Source: Symsagittifera roscoffensis
Lineage: Eukaryota; Xenacoelomorpha; Acoela; Convolutidae
Reading direction: 5' to 3'
DNA: 64,000 nt
Assembly (NCBI RefSeq): GCF_963678635.1
Contig: NC_087065.1
Coordinates: forward strand, 64,478,553 to 64,542,552
The translations under genes were made by a program, and so were the position numbers. The notes beneath the pieces are model-generated. The model was given only the letters and a program-made list of their open reading frames with translations, searched no databases and was not told the origin of the DNA. Each line of letters starts with the position of its first letter. Positions within the stretch are counted from its first letter, which is position 1. Below are positions 54,542 through 64,000 of the stretch, one piece after another.

Positions 54542-55393
54542 TGGCTCTGTCTCTTGTCTGAACGTTTAAAGATCAGTCCTGACTAATTCTTTCTGCGGCA
54601 ACAAACTCATCGATAATTTCGATATCGCTATTGTTTCTAGATCATCCGCTGCGTTGTCAAAGACTTTTTTTGCTGGGTACCAGGTAGCGATCACTGTCAG
54701 GGTCTTGATATACCTCTCTGTCCAGGTCTCTTGCTCGAGTCTCCACTAGTAACGTGTGGATAGCTATCTCTGACAATTCTGATCCTGTGCTGGAGAACCT
54801 GTCTGAGTAGGTGTCAATTTCTGAATTCCTCGAGTTGTCGTAAACGACTGAGTCTGCCATGGAGTCTGTTGGTTCCGTTTTATACGCTCTGCTCAGCCAT
54901 TTAATTTCCCCGGACAATATCTTATCCTCCGGTCTCGTTCCTGCACACGACCACTTTCTCCTTTCTCCAACGTCCGACTCCCCGGACAAACTTCCTTGTT
55001 CCGGGTTCTGTTCATTGATTGAACAACTTTCTTTGATGTCCTCCTCCCGGACAAACTTTCTTGTTCCGTATTTTCTTCAACTTCTCCTCACTTCTGATCG
55101 GGATTCTCAAAGATGACAGTCTTCTTTTGTTTTTCGATCTCCTGTTCTTTTTGTTTTTATGATTTGCTCATCAACACACTGTGGGGGATCGAGGATACCA
55201 GTGAGAGGCTGTGCAGGTCAATGAGAGGCTGTTTAAGTTCATATGAGAGAGTTCCTGTTGGACCATGTTCAAACGTAGCAACAGATCCAAAGGCACCGGG
55301 TCCTTCTTAGATAAAGTTTTTATTTCCGCTGCTTTCCCCCAGCCAACTCGGGATGTCCCGGAATTGGAGGTCCAGACTTGTCTAACCATCTCG
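54542..55393 (-). pseudogene. pol: Spacer between RNase H and integrase
   Basis: Broken frames without a recognised domain: 55389-55171, with LSKKDPVPLDLLLRLN and MVQQELSHMNLNSL, and 54989-54657, which is Ser/Asp-rich (DTYSDRFSSTGSELSE). The length of about 850 bp is longer than usual for a gypsy connection region. Confidence 0.45.
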
Positions 55394-55857
55394 TCAGGGT
55401 AAACGCTTCATAAGTTTTTTTGTCCAGAAACGAGAATCCTTCCTTGATTTCCGCCTGATTGCTAGCTTCTGTTCCAATCTTTCGTAAAACTCAGTCTTCT
55501 TGCTTAGGCTGTCAGCATTCTGGTGTTTTTCACGCATCCTGTGCTCGATTATCATGTGGTAGCTATCTAATCTTACTATCCATCTAACAATATATCTCTG
55601 GTCTATCGAGTACGTCTTCAACCAGGATAACGCTCCGTTGTGACGCGTAACTTAAGGGGAGCGCTCCCTAAGTATGCGCGGTACTTCTCCGCGAATGTGC
55701 CCATTGCAAACATTTCTGCCTTTGGTGCACCATATTTCATTTCAGTGTCACTCAACACTTTACTGGTATATGCAATGGGACGGAGAACTGTTCTCCCATT
55801 CCATTCTTGCTCCTGATGCAGTATTCCTGAGATGGCTACTACTGTAGCATCACTGGC
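55394..55857 (-). pseudogene. pol: RNase H domain of pol
   Basis: Minus strand: SDATVVAISGILHQEQEW (start of RNase H, with the Asp slightly displaced), RPIAYTSKVLSDTEMKYG and PKAEMFAMGTFAEKYRAYL (catalytic Glu). After a frameshift near 55,620 come KTYSIDQRYIVRWIVRLDSY and HQNADSLSKK (last Asp region). This is standard gypsy RNase H, which removes RNA from the RNA-DNA hybrid. The reverse transcriptase that should precede it is missing. Confidence 0.85.
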
Positions 55858-56035
55858 ACACAGTCCGTTTCGTGTTACTGAAAAGCTCCGGCCTAAAATC
55901 ATGAGCTCTGACTATTTGGGTTGGGTACCACGCAAACTTGGTTACTATCACTTAACGAGTTGAAATTTCTCATCCTAAAAATTGCTACTACAGCTTGTCC
56001 CGGCTGTAGTTTTACTTTTCTATCTAAAAAAATTG
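55857..56035 (-). pseudogene. pol: Protease-to-RT connection with reverse transcriptase deletion point
   Basis: Minus-strand reading after the protease gives KVKLQPGQAVVAIFRMRN, SLSDSNQVCVVPNPN and ILGRSFSVTRNGLC, then jumps at about 55,857 directly into RNase H (SDATVVAISG). A gypsy RT domain of several hundred codons, with its YxDD box, is expected between them and is absent. Because the join stays in frame over this short stretch, it looks like a single internal deletion. Confidence 0.75.
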
Positions 56036-56674
56036 TCACCTTATTCTCATTGTTATTATTCTATTAATTGATCGCTTAGCATACTTCAGGTCTGGGTTTC
56101 TAATACTTATTAGGCTGATGTTCAAGTCAATCATCAAATCGAAATTTCCGGCGAAGTCACGGCCCAAGATGAATTGTTCGGAGTCGTCTAAGTTCTCTAC
56201 CACCAGCAACCTCATCAAAAGATCCGGTCCTCCCATGTGAAGGACCGTTAATGCTGTTCTTCCGGCTCCGTAGATTGCTCCGCTGTTGTCTGCCACTAGT
56301 CTGAGGTTCGTCGGAGTTAGATTTTCCCTCCTGAAGCCCATTCTTTCCCAAGTCTTTATTGGCATCACACTTACCACTGCTCCTGTATCCAGAAGTCCTG
56401 TCATTCCGATTTTCTTCCCATTGGTGTTTAGCAGATGTGCAGTCTCATCTCCCTCGTACCCTATGTGTACCGCATCTTGCTCCATCATGGCATCATGGCC
56501 GATTCTCCGGACCTTAAGTTCTTCCTGACCCGAATTGATCTGCCCTATTTGGTCACTATCTATTGTGACATAGGTCCTAGTATAGATACTGATCCCGTCC
56601 ACGTTCAAAATCACCTGATACGGTCCATAGACTTCCACGTAGCACCCGTTGAGTTTCTTCATTTCGAGGGCCAC
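56036..56674 (-). CDS. pol: Retroviral-type aspartic protease (retropepsin) of the element
   Basis: A 212-codon frame, the best-preserved enzyme in the element. The active-site motif is LLDTGAVVSVMPI with Asp-Thr-Gly at 56,389-56,381. The flap region lies near SGAIYGAGRTALTVLHMGG. The second hallmark is FILGRDFAGNFDLMID. It would act as a dimer to cut the polyprotein. The first 75 residues (EMKKLNGCYVEVYGPYQVIL) precede the protease fold. The ATG used is probably internal to a longer gag-pol frame, which is broken upstream. A stop at 56,036 now separates it from downstream pol. Confidence 0.8.
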   Translation of the reverse strand: MALEMKKLNGCYVEVYGPYQVILNVDGISIYTRTYVTIDSDQIGQINSGQEELKVRRIGHDAMMEQDAVHIGYEGDETAHLLNTNGKKIGMTGLLDTGAVVSVMPIKTWERMGFRRENLTPTNLRLVADNSGAIYGAGRTALTVLHMGGPDLLMRLLVVENLDDSEQFILGRDFAGNFDLMIDLNISLISIRNPDLKYAKRSINRIITMRIR

Positions 56675-56778
56675 CCGTTGTCAACAACGCTCGCACAGCC
56701 CTTGACTCAGTGAGCGGCTCTACTTGTCTCAGATAATCTGCATATGTATCTAAATGCATCATTGTGAATTTTGAGGGT

Positions 56779-57234
56779 TCAATTAGGTTCCTGATCACGT
56801 GATATCCCGCAACTGAGATTTTTGACTGTATTCTGCTTCCTTGTCCGCCCGCAGATCAAATTTATTTTCATGCTCAAACTGCTTGGTGCTTTTGTTTCTT
56901 CGACTTTCGCTGCCTCGAAGGCGCTTAGCTTTTCCTGAGTTTTCTCATTCTCTAGTTCAAGCTTCACCTTTTGTTCTATCTCCTTTGTTACCAACTCCTG
57001 TTGGAATCTGTTTAAAGCGTTTCTCGCGGCTGCTCTATAGTCGTTCTTGAAATCATCTGGCGCCGTCACTGGTTCAGGTTCACGCATTTCTTCGGTTACT
57101 GCCTGCATCTTCTTTTTTGCCAGCTCTTGCTGTTTCTCCTTTCTGCGTGCCTCCGCTTCACTCAACAGGCGCGCCTTGCTGGCCTTCACACCCGACAAAG
57201 CTTCCTCATGCCTTGGATGCTTGATGTCTGCCAC
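56779..57234 (-). pseudogene. gag: Charged helical region between zinc knuckles and protease
   Basis: A 151-codon minus-strand frame dominated by Lys, Glu, Ala and Gln (LLSEAEARRKEKQQELAKKK, NRFQQELVTKEIEQKVKLEL), very likely a long helix or coiled coil. It lies after the second zinc knuckle and before the protease. No catalytic motif. It may aid Gag multimerisation, which is inferred from composition only. Confidence 0.55.
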
Positions 57235-57254
57235 AGCATCCCAAAATTATGGAC

Positions 57255-57448
57255 AATCCGATTTAAAATGACCCTGCAAGTTACAGAAGAAAAACTTTGG
57301 GCCAAATTTTGCAATTACTCCCCTCATGAAATCTTCGTGATCGACCTCTGACGCATCCTCATCCTCGAGGCTAAAGCCTATCACTTTCATGCCCTAATGT
57401 AGGTTGGGCATGCTGATACATGATGGTCCGTCGAACTGCAATTTGCAC
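57255..57448 (-). pseudogene. gag: Two nucleocapsid zinc knuckles
   Basis: The first knuckle (57,448-57,408) reads CANCSSTDHHVSAC, a perfect C-X2-C-X4-H-X4-C. The second (near 57,290-57,255) reads FFFCNLQGHFKSDC, where the first Cys has become Phe but the remaining spacing is intact. Such knuckles bind the RNA genome during packaging. The surrounding frame is broken by stops and shifts. Confidence 0.85.
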
Positions 57449-57516
57449 AAGAGCGTCTCTTGTCCATGTCGTTTCTTGGTTTGTACCAATTGTTACCCTG
57501 GTTAGCTGGTCCCTTG

Positions 57517-58536
57517 CTAAAATTGCCATAATTGTTTTAGTAATAGCCAGATCTCAATGGGAGCTTTAGTAAAAGTTATTCCTTTGACTTGAGTCTCATC
57601 TCCTCTGGTGTTTGCGCATTGGTTGAAAGTGGCGTGTAATGTGGCGCCAACATCGTTCTTCACACCGTCGATGACTTTTGAGCCTACTGCTAGGTTCATC
57701 CTGCTGTTTGACTCATCTGGTTGACTCTGCCTTCTAAGCATCTCCAAATCGTCTGAAAACTTGTCTATCGTCTCGTCTTTACGTTGCCTCCATTTCTCGA
57801 AGCGCATCATTGCTTGGTGTCCTTGTACTCCTGAGTCAAAACGATTTAACAAGATTTCAAAGATTTTCTCAGCTGTGTCCCGCTGGTGTTGCTTTTTGGC
57901 CATCACGCAGTTTAGGGCTGTCCCTTCCAGGTTGCTGGTGAACGCGCTGCATTCATGTATATCTGTCAAGTCTTCCTCTTCAAAATGTAGTTTCATGACT
58001 TCTATCCAGGTATCAATACAGCCATCAGATTTGTCTTTATAGCATCTTGGTTTCTTAAATATCCTTCTGAACTTTTCACTGCGTTCACTGGTTTTAGATA
58101 ATCTCGTCAGGAAAGTTTTCAAGGACCTGTTCAGATTTTCAAAGGATGTGGCCATTGATGTTGCATCGCGTGAATATCCCGCTTGAGCATCATTGCTCTC
58201 TGTTAGAGGCTCTGGTTTTTCCCTCCCGTTCGAATCAATGGGATGACTTCTTCCTTGATTCGCATGACTCCAGTTCATGGAATCACATCTCCCAGTCGCG
58301 TGTGTGTCTTGCGTCGTTCGTTCGTTTGAGGTCGGTCTGTTGCCAGTTGAACTTACTCCGATGTTTAGGCCCCGCGGCCTATCATCTCCTGTGGCATAGT
58401 TGGATGCATTTTCCCTAACTCTCGTGGATCCATATGTCCTTCTTCTATAGGATTGTTCATTGAAGTTCACTCCCGAGTTTGCTTCCCCATTCCTCGATCC
58501 ACTCCTGTTTCCTAGGAGCCCATCCAACCTATCCAT
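57517..58536 (-). pseudogene. gag: Gag core (capsid-like) region
   Basis: A 339-codon frame. The first 150 residues are Arg, Asn and Ser rich and disordered. The rest has the typical retrotransposon gag pattern: DTWIEVMKLHFEEEDL, NLEGTALNCVMAKKQ, EKIFEILLNRFDSGVQGHQ, FEKWRQRKDETIDKFSDDLE and LRRQSQPDE, that is a W-x-M-x-x-HF start, an L-x-G-x-A helix and a final L-x-R-RF/FE-x-x-x-Q segment. It would form the particle shell. It overlaps the upstream frame at 58,512-58,536 in a different phase. Confidence 0.82.
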
Positions 58537-59570
58537 GATAGCCTCAGTGCGTCTATTCTCGTGTCAAGGGTCCCAAGAGTCTGCTCTTGCTGAATTCTCA
58601 ACTTCTCCATGTCATCTCTCAATCGTGTCTCCCTTTGTTCAGCTTCCCTTGTCATTCGTGACAAGTTTCTGGCCAAGTATTCATCCGATCTCTGCTTCAA
58701 GCGTTTTTCGCTTCTGCTGACTTCTTGTCTGTTGCGGTTGATCTCTTCCCGCAGGCTCTCTCTCTCGACGTGGACTGCCCTCTCTAGTTCACTCATTCTT
58801 AAGGACACCTGTTTGTTCTGTTCTCCTATGCTGTCCACTATGTTGGTCAAGGCTTCTTCGATTGATGCTCCGTTGTCCACCAATGGCATCACAAGTGGTG
58901 GTGTCACCCTATCGGTTCCAGGCAGCTTGGTGCTGGTCGAGACTCGAGTCTTACTTCTCTGCCTCGACGTTTCTTCATAATCCGCATCTGGATCCGCTGG
59001 TGGGTTACTTGGCCGTGCATTTCTGTTCTTCCCAGGTTGCACTTCCAAATTCGTCACGGTCACAAAATCTCCTGACTGGTTTGATCCATTTGTGATCTTG
59101 CTTTTTGTCCTGACCACACCAAATTGGTCCGTAGAGCCAGTCTCCCTATTGGTGTATGCATCATTCACCTGAGTCGAACTATCGTGGCTTATTTGAGATT
59201 CGAAGTCATCTTGTTCGTTATCGTCCTCCTCCTCTTCCTGGGTTTCTGCTTCATCGCCTGTACCCATGGTAAATGGAAAGAAGTTTCCCAAAGCGTTCTT
59301 CACTCGTTCCCGAAACGAGTAGGACGCTGCCGGTTTCTCAGTCACCCCATGCATCATAGTGTTGTCAGTGGGTGATCTTGTAGTCGCCACGTTTTCAGTA
59401 GAGATGTCGGACAGTTCCGACATCTCATCTCGATCTAGAGTCCCGGTGGAAGTGGCAAAATCTTGGCCTTGTTCTACCGGAGTAGATTCACTCGCCATTC
59501 TTCGGTTCCCATTCTCTTCCGTTCCACGGCAGGGTCCGGATGGATCTCTACTTCTAACGTTGCCTCTCAT
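58512..59570 (-). pseudogene. gag: N-terminal part of gag with coiled coil
   Basis: A 352-codon frame with a true ATG at 59,570-59,568. The first 230 residues are acidic and low in complexity (ETQEEEEDDNEQDDFESQIS). Residues from about 255 form a long coiled coil (QVSLRMSELERAVHVERESL, REEINRNRQEVSRSEKRLKQ, MTREAEQRETRLRDDMEKL). The frame ends at WIGWMGS, but the next phase continues at once with MDRLDGLLGNRSG, so a one-base change near 58,555 separates two halves of one gag. A programmed shift is less likely because no slippery heptamer is obvious. Confidence 0.75.
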
Positions 59571-62127
59571 CCTTCGCAGGACTTTTGGCTCCTGGTTTCA
59601 ACCATTCCGCAAGAAACTTTCTTCTCTTTGTTGGTCCGGGTCCGTGTGATCCTTTCCACAAAAGGGTCGTTCATTGCCTTTTTTGCTTCTCTGGTATAAA
59701 TTTCCTAGGGCTATCACTTAGCTTAAGTGTCGCAGACTTGTCTAGATTCATTTTTGATTTATCTTTTCTTGTTGTTTATACACTCAATTCGTTCGCTCAG
59801 GTTTTTATCGATTCACTACAGATAATAAGAAGACAACATAAAAAATCCCGAAAGTTTCACATAAACAGTGACCACGAATTCTTCTATGTTATCACAGTAC
59901 AGCGTGTATACAATTTATTCACAACGATTGATGTTGGTTGTTGGATATGAAGCTCGCACAAAATGATGATATCAATATATTTAAAAGATAGTGTACTCAC
60001 TACCCAGTCAAGAACAATTGTTATGGATTTAAGACCGAAAACGAAGGAAGATTAAAAAAACTCCAAAAAAAGTATGTGAATTACACTTGGTCTGTCGCAA
60101 TTCAATAGTCGATCTTGTTTCTAAAAAAAGTGCTATCTCTGTTCAGTACCGCACTAAACAGAAAAAACTTGAAGGCAGTATTTTTCTCAAGTGGGCGTCT
60201 AATGCACCCACTGAATCCTGTGTTACCTATCTGCCTTCGGATTGCCCGAGCTAGACCTACTAAAATTTTCCAAAAACTAATCTGTATTATAATCCACCCA
60301 AATCAATGTCAAACTCTGTTTTTGGTTAGAATTAGAGTAGCGAATCTCCGGGCTTAGATCTGTTGTGTTTTTACGATGAACTTTTTCAAATTTTTTCAAA
60401 GGCAAGTTACCAGTGCAGTCACTAGCTTCTAGTCTGATTCCTATGATCCTAATATTCTTTACTAATTGTATCACTTCCTTCTACGTACGCTTTAGGATCC
60501 CTAGAATCACGTGCCTTATACGAAAAATAAATATAAGACAGATTTTATATACCTGTCGAGAAAGGATTTTATATTTCTATGACCCCTCCTGGTTAACAAA
60601 ATTAAGCCCCTGCCGGGTTGGCAAAATAGGACCCTTCCGTATTGGCGAAAATAGGACCCTTCCGGATTGGCGAAATTGGGACCCATCCGGATTGGGGAGA
60701 ATGGACTCTTCTGGATTGGTGAAAATGGGACCCTTCCGGATTGGTGAAAATGGAACCCTTCGGGATTGGTGAAAATGGGACATTTCCGGATTGGGACCCC
60801 TCCGAGTACGTAAAAATAGCTTTTCGAGGTCGATTAAAATTCGCACCCAAGACCCTTCCCCATACGGTATCCGAGTCTATTATGCATTATGAATTAACTA
60901 GGAAGGGTATATTCTGGCCTTAGGCCCTTCCGGATTGAAGCTAAGCTGCCTATTTGACAATTCTCCTCAACTGTGAAGGGTCTTATAACTAGCTTAGTCT
61001 TGAATCGACTATCGTTTTCTGGGTTTCTTAGCCCTCCCTTTTCATCTAGAACAGCGTAAAATTGCCTTATTCAACCGTTACTACCCTTTGGTAGGGTATA
61101 AGGGCTTTCCAAATTTTTTTTTACAAAATTTGAAGGTACTTTCACAAATAAGTAATTTTGCTAAAATTGATCCTAAAAATTCTGTATGCATATTTTTTCC
61201 AAAAATTGAAACCTTTATGAGTAAGCTCACCTAATTTCTAATCTAATGGTACTAAGATCAATTGAATCTGTCCAGTAGTTCCAAAGTTAATAACTAAAAC
61301 GTCTTTTATCTGAGGTTCAAAAATTTTCTCACATATAGGTTCCGCCCAACTTTTTTCGCAACTTTTGTCTGATTGATCTAAAATTTATTGATTCGAGCTC
61401 AGAAAGCCTATAATCTTATGTTTCAAAGCAAAAAACCCAATCTAAAACATTCCAGTTGAAAAAATTTGCCAAAAACAATGCTGTTTGGACACCTCCGGAT
61501 TGACGAATCCACTAAACCAAACACGTTAAGTTCGATTTCACTGAGACCCGGAAGGTTATTGGCAAACGGGTTTTAAAACTTGTCGATTCCCTAGTGGACG
61601 TTGTCCGAACAATAATTTTTGTTGTCCTAACGCAAAAGTTCAAAAAAGTTTTTTTTATTTTGCAGCGTTTCGTTTTTTCAAAAATCAAGAAAATTCGGTT
61701 TTCGGTACCCACTTAGTTCCAACCACTTGCAAACTAAAGTTAACCGGTTCTACTTATTATACTAGTACAGTTACGATATAACTCACTAGTTTAGCGCTTT
61801 TTTTTGTTTCAAAAAATATCGATATCTCAAAAGTCGCGATTTAAGGGGGGGATTAAAATATCACTAGTTTGACCCTAAAAACCGGTCTGCTTACTGTGTT
61901 TTTCACTGAAAAAGGGTACAGAAGTATTAATCTAGGATGTATAAATAGTAATACAAGTAAAATTATACCCCTCCGGATTTGTTCAATAACCGAATTAAGT
62001 TGCTTTACTCGGAAATTCGCAACTCGGTTGAGGGTCACTTCAGTGCATTCACTGTCGAGACCTCCACTGATTGATATCTTACTTTTGTAACAAAAGAGGT
62101 ACAAAACTTGACAACGATAACCAACAG
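59571..62127. other. Leader region upstream of gag
   Basis: About 2.5 kb between the gag start and the right direct repeat, AT-rich apart from a 25-bp minisatellite at 60,605-60,815. No open frame shows family likeness. If the flanking repeats are LTRs this is an unusually long 5' leader, and a primer-binding site would be expected just below 62,128. I could not match one to a tRNA 3' end. Confidence 0.4.
60605..60815. repeat. 25-bp minisatellite (ACCCTTCCGGATTGG units)
   Basis: Seven to eight units of about 25 bp with consensus near GGACCCTTCCGGATTGGTGA followed by AAATG. They are diverged at 1-4 positions. Because the unit has few stops, it creates open but meaningless frames on both strands. 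Single copies of CCTTCCGGATTG or CCTCCGGATT recur at about 60,928, 61,493, 61,970 and 62,210. Confidence 0.93.
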
Positions 62128-63513
62128 TCGATTGTAGTTGTCCTTGTGACCCTTCCCGCTACTCCTTACACTGCCTGCCGGGTCAGTCTTCCGCTTATAT
62201 CCCAAGACCCTTCCGGATTGAGCGCAAATTGAGCACAATTTCAATCGTAACGACCGTGTTTGATATGAGCGCCTGTAACAACAATTTATCTAACAACAAC
62301 AATATGGCTGCCACAATATGGATAGTTCTCCGCATATAAGCATCAGAATTTGAGTAAAAAATAGCTATGTTTTTTTTCAAAAAAATTTTTCACTTCCCTT
62401 CGTCATCAAAATTTCGAGTAGACAAAGTAAGTTACGGACAAATGGGTTAGTTCGGTTGGCGACGTTCCTAATCATAATGTCTCTTAGTCCACGATCTGCG
62501 CTCTCGTATCCCATGTTCGTGCTTTGTGTCGGGAACAAGACAACTCAATTCAAGTTCGATATCTACGGACAAGTTGCGAATTCCGGCAATTGTTATATCG
62601 GCCGTTCAAATTCTTGATTTTGGCATTTTATTTGCCGCGAGAAACTTGAACATGGAGAGGCCAAACACAGCTCTACATTCTTTTCACCGTCTCTGCCAAA
62701 GCCAGTTCTTTTGGTAGTCTTTCTAACATCGGGTCGACAAAAACGTTACTGTTTCCGGCTTCGCTCAGAACGCTCTAATTAACTTATTTACATGCAGAAA
62801 TAGTGAGCGCATGGCTGGATCTCAGTATCCTCAGACCACGAGGTCACTCTTAAAAACAGGGCTACTACATATTTATCATATTACTATTGTTTTTGTTCAG
62901 TAGATAAAAATCATCATCTCCATCAAAGATGGATCAACTTTTTCCTCAACTCCTAGCTTCTCATAATCTGAATACGAATTTAGATGTTAGTAATTCAATT
63001 CAGGACCAGAAGCTAAAAGTTCAGAAAAACAAAGAATTACAGTTTTCTCGAGAGACCCCTCCGAATTCTGGAATCCGTGCAAATAACAGTCTTATTTCTT
63101 CCCGGAAGGCTGGACACGTCGTCCCAATACCCTTCCTGGTTCTCGGGATTCATGTTTTGACGATGGTAGCGGCACAATCGTTACAACTCGGAATGGTCTT
63201 CTGATTGTTGTTTTCTATTTCAATCTCGATCTGTATCGCACAATTGCCGTTCACCGTGTTTCTCAACGAATTCTGTTGTTGTGTTTTTTCGATGTTTCAG
63301 TTGTTGCAAAATCTCAAATCATTACCTGGCGTTTTCATGCTCAAATCGAAAATTTAAAAATCACAATGTCAGTCCCAATTAACCATTCCTGATTCGTTTA
63401 ACTGAACAATTCACACCGTTAACTCGTAAAAACCATCAATCTTCCCAGTCAGATGCAACAATAAAAGTTCGAATCCAAACTTGCCTTTTGATACATTCTG
63501 GTCGAAGGTCACA
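62128..63513. repeat. Right copy of the 1.36-1.39-kb direct repeat (possible LTR)
   Basis: Matches 40,655-42,016 in the same orientation, with landmarks ATGGCTGCCACAATATGGAT, GTTAGTTCGGTTGGCGACG and CCAGTCAGATGCAAC, ending GAAGGTCACA. It carries about 90 bp (62,729-62,820) that the left copy lacks, and lacks about 100 bp present there. Scattered substitutions show the copies are not recent. If it is an LTR, this is the 5' one for the minus-strand element. Confidence 0.85.
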
Positions 63514-64000
63514 ATCAAAACAAAATCTAACTGTTTTCATATGAAAGAAATCTTACTGTTTCAAAAACCTGAAGATGCACAAAAATGTGCAAAAACGTTT
63601 GTTTGAATTTACAATTTTAACGCATACCCTATCACAGCTGAGATAAAAAGTTCAATCCAATGAACCAGTTGCCACAAATGTTGCTACAAAAGCAGTGACT
63701 CCTCAACTTTGGCAAGAAAAACGTCTTTTGGAAGATTCTATTTCCAGTCTCTTTTATTTTAGTAGAGAAACAACTACGGTTTTGGGCAAAGTACAACATT
63801 CGAAATTACTCATTTCATTCCGCATCATAATAACAAATTCCAAACATAGCTGGTCCCTTTGTTGTCTTTTTTTCGAGATATACGATTATTTTGGTTCATC
63901 TTGAGCTTTAACACTGAGAAGAGCGAACTTTGTTTTTTGGGACCGAATACTAGTACACAGTATAGTTCAATTTTAACACAATTTCGACAAATTTGCCCCA
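63514..64000. other. Right-hand flank without a recognised gene
   Basis: AT-rich sequence with one 69-codon plus-strand frame (63695-63904) lacking any family likeness. It lies outside the right direct repeat and may be host DNA flanking the insertion. Confidence 0.4.

Larger units (their letters stand above)
40655..63513 (-). mobile_element. Copy 1 of a very large gypsy-type composite retroelement (proposed limits)
   Basis: Minus-strand order is right direct repeat (63,513-62,128), leader with minisatellite, gag (59,570-57,260), protease, RNase H, integrase (to 52,967), macro domain (to 51,861), 8-kb extra gene (51,567-43,195), then left direct repeat (42,016-40,655). The integrase-to-SGNH order is repeated in copy 2, so it is unlikely to be a chance neighbourhood. 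Treating the direct repeats as LTRs is an inference, and the total of about 22.9 kb would be far larger than typical 5-10 kb gypsy elements. The reverse transcriptase is deleted and most frames are broken. Confidence 0.5.

Noticed and set aside
58456-58720. Plus-strand frames opposite gag (for example 58460-58720 and 58609-58980)
   Set aside because: Antisense to clearly conserved gag. Leu/Ser-rich shadow frames.
60577-60850. Proline- and serine-rich frames over the 25-bp minisatellite on both strands
   Set aside because: The frames result from a 25-bp repeat with few stops. They read equally well on both strands and match nothing.

Overview
The window is animal (most likely invertebrate) nuclear DNA made almost entirely of repeats and decayed mobile elements. 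The evidence is a tandem satellite array, a Ty3/gypsy LTR element, a Penelope-like element with a GIY-YIG tail, a fragment of a LINE reverse transcriptase, a Pol III tRNA-like gene with A and B boxes, and many C- or G-rich and AT-rich simple stretches. I see no intact host protein gene and nothing bacterial. The species cannot be fixed from what is here.

Layout. 1-29,544: a head-to-tail satellite array. It has about thirteen 568-bp monomers (1-7,425), a transition to about 690-bp monomers (7,426-9,046), and then mostly 1.37-kb composite units (9,047-29,544). 29,545-34,950: a degraded minus-strand copy (copy 2) of a gypsy-type element. It reads integrase, then a coiled coil, then an SGNH-hydrolase-like domain. 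A 0.9-kb insertion with terminal inverted repeats (30,462-31,373) carrying a tRNA-Arg-like sequence splits it. 34,946-35,240: plus-strand LINE RT fragment. 35,240-37,060: AT-rich, nothing recognised. 37,060-39,700: degraded minus-strand Penelope-like element. 40,655-42,016 and 62,128-63,513: a pair of 1.36-1.39-kb direct repeats, possibly LTRs. 43,195-59,570: the longer minus-strand copy (copy 1). In transcription order it reads gag, two zinc knuckles, protease, (reverse transcriptase deleted), RNase H, integrase, a macro domain, and then an 8-kb extra coding region with an N-terminal part, coiled coil, polyproline, SGNH domain, linker, conserved core and an unrecognised C-terminal part.

How the parts relate. 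Copies 1 and 2 both have integrase followed by a coiled coil and an SGNH domain in the same order and strand. This suggests one very large composite retroelement (up to about 22.9 kb if the direct repeats are its LTRs) with a long extra gene where an env gene would lie. The satellite is built from a piece of that same extra gene. On its minus strand it encodes a segment that is about half identical to the conserved core of copy 1 (47,510-47,300). It also lies on the strand and in the position where that core should follow in copy 2. The array therefore looks like an in situ amplification of part of copy 2. All coding regions carry stops, frameshifts or lost catalytic residues, so nothing here looks autonomous today.
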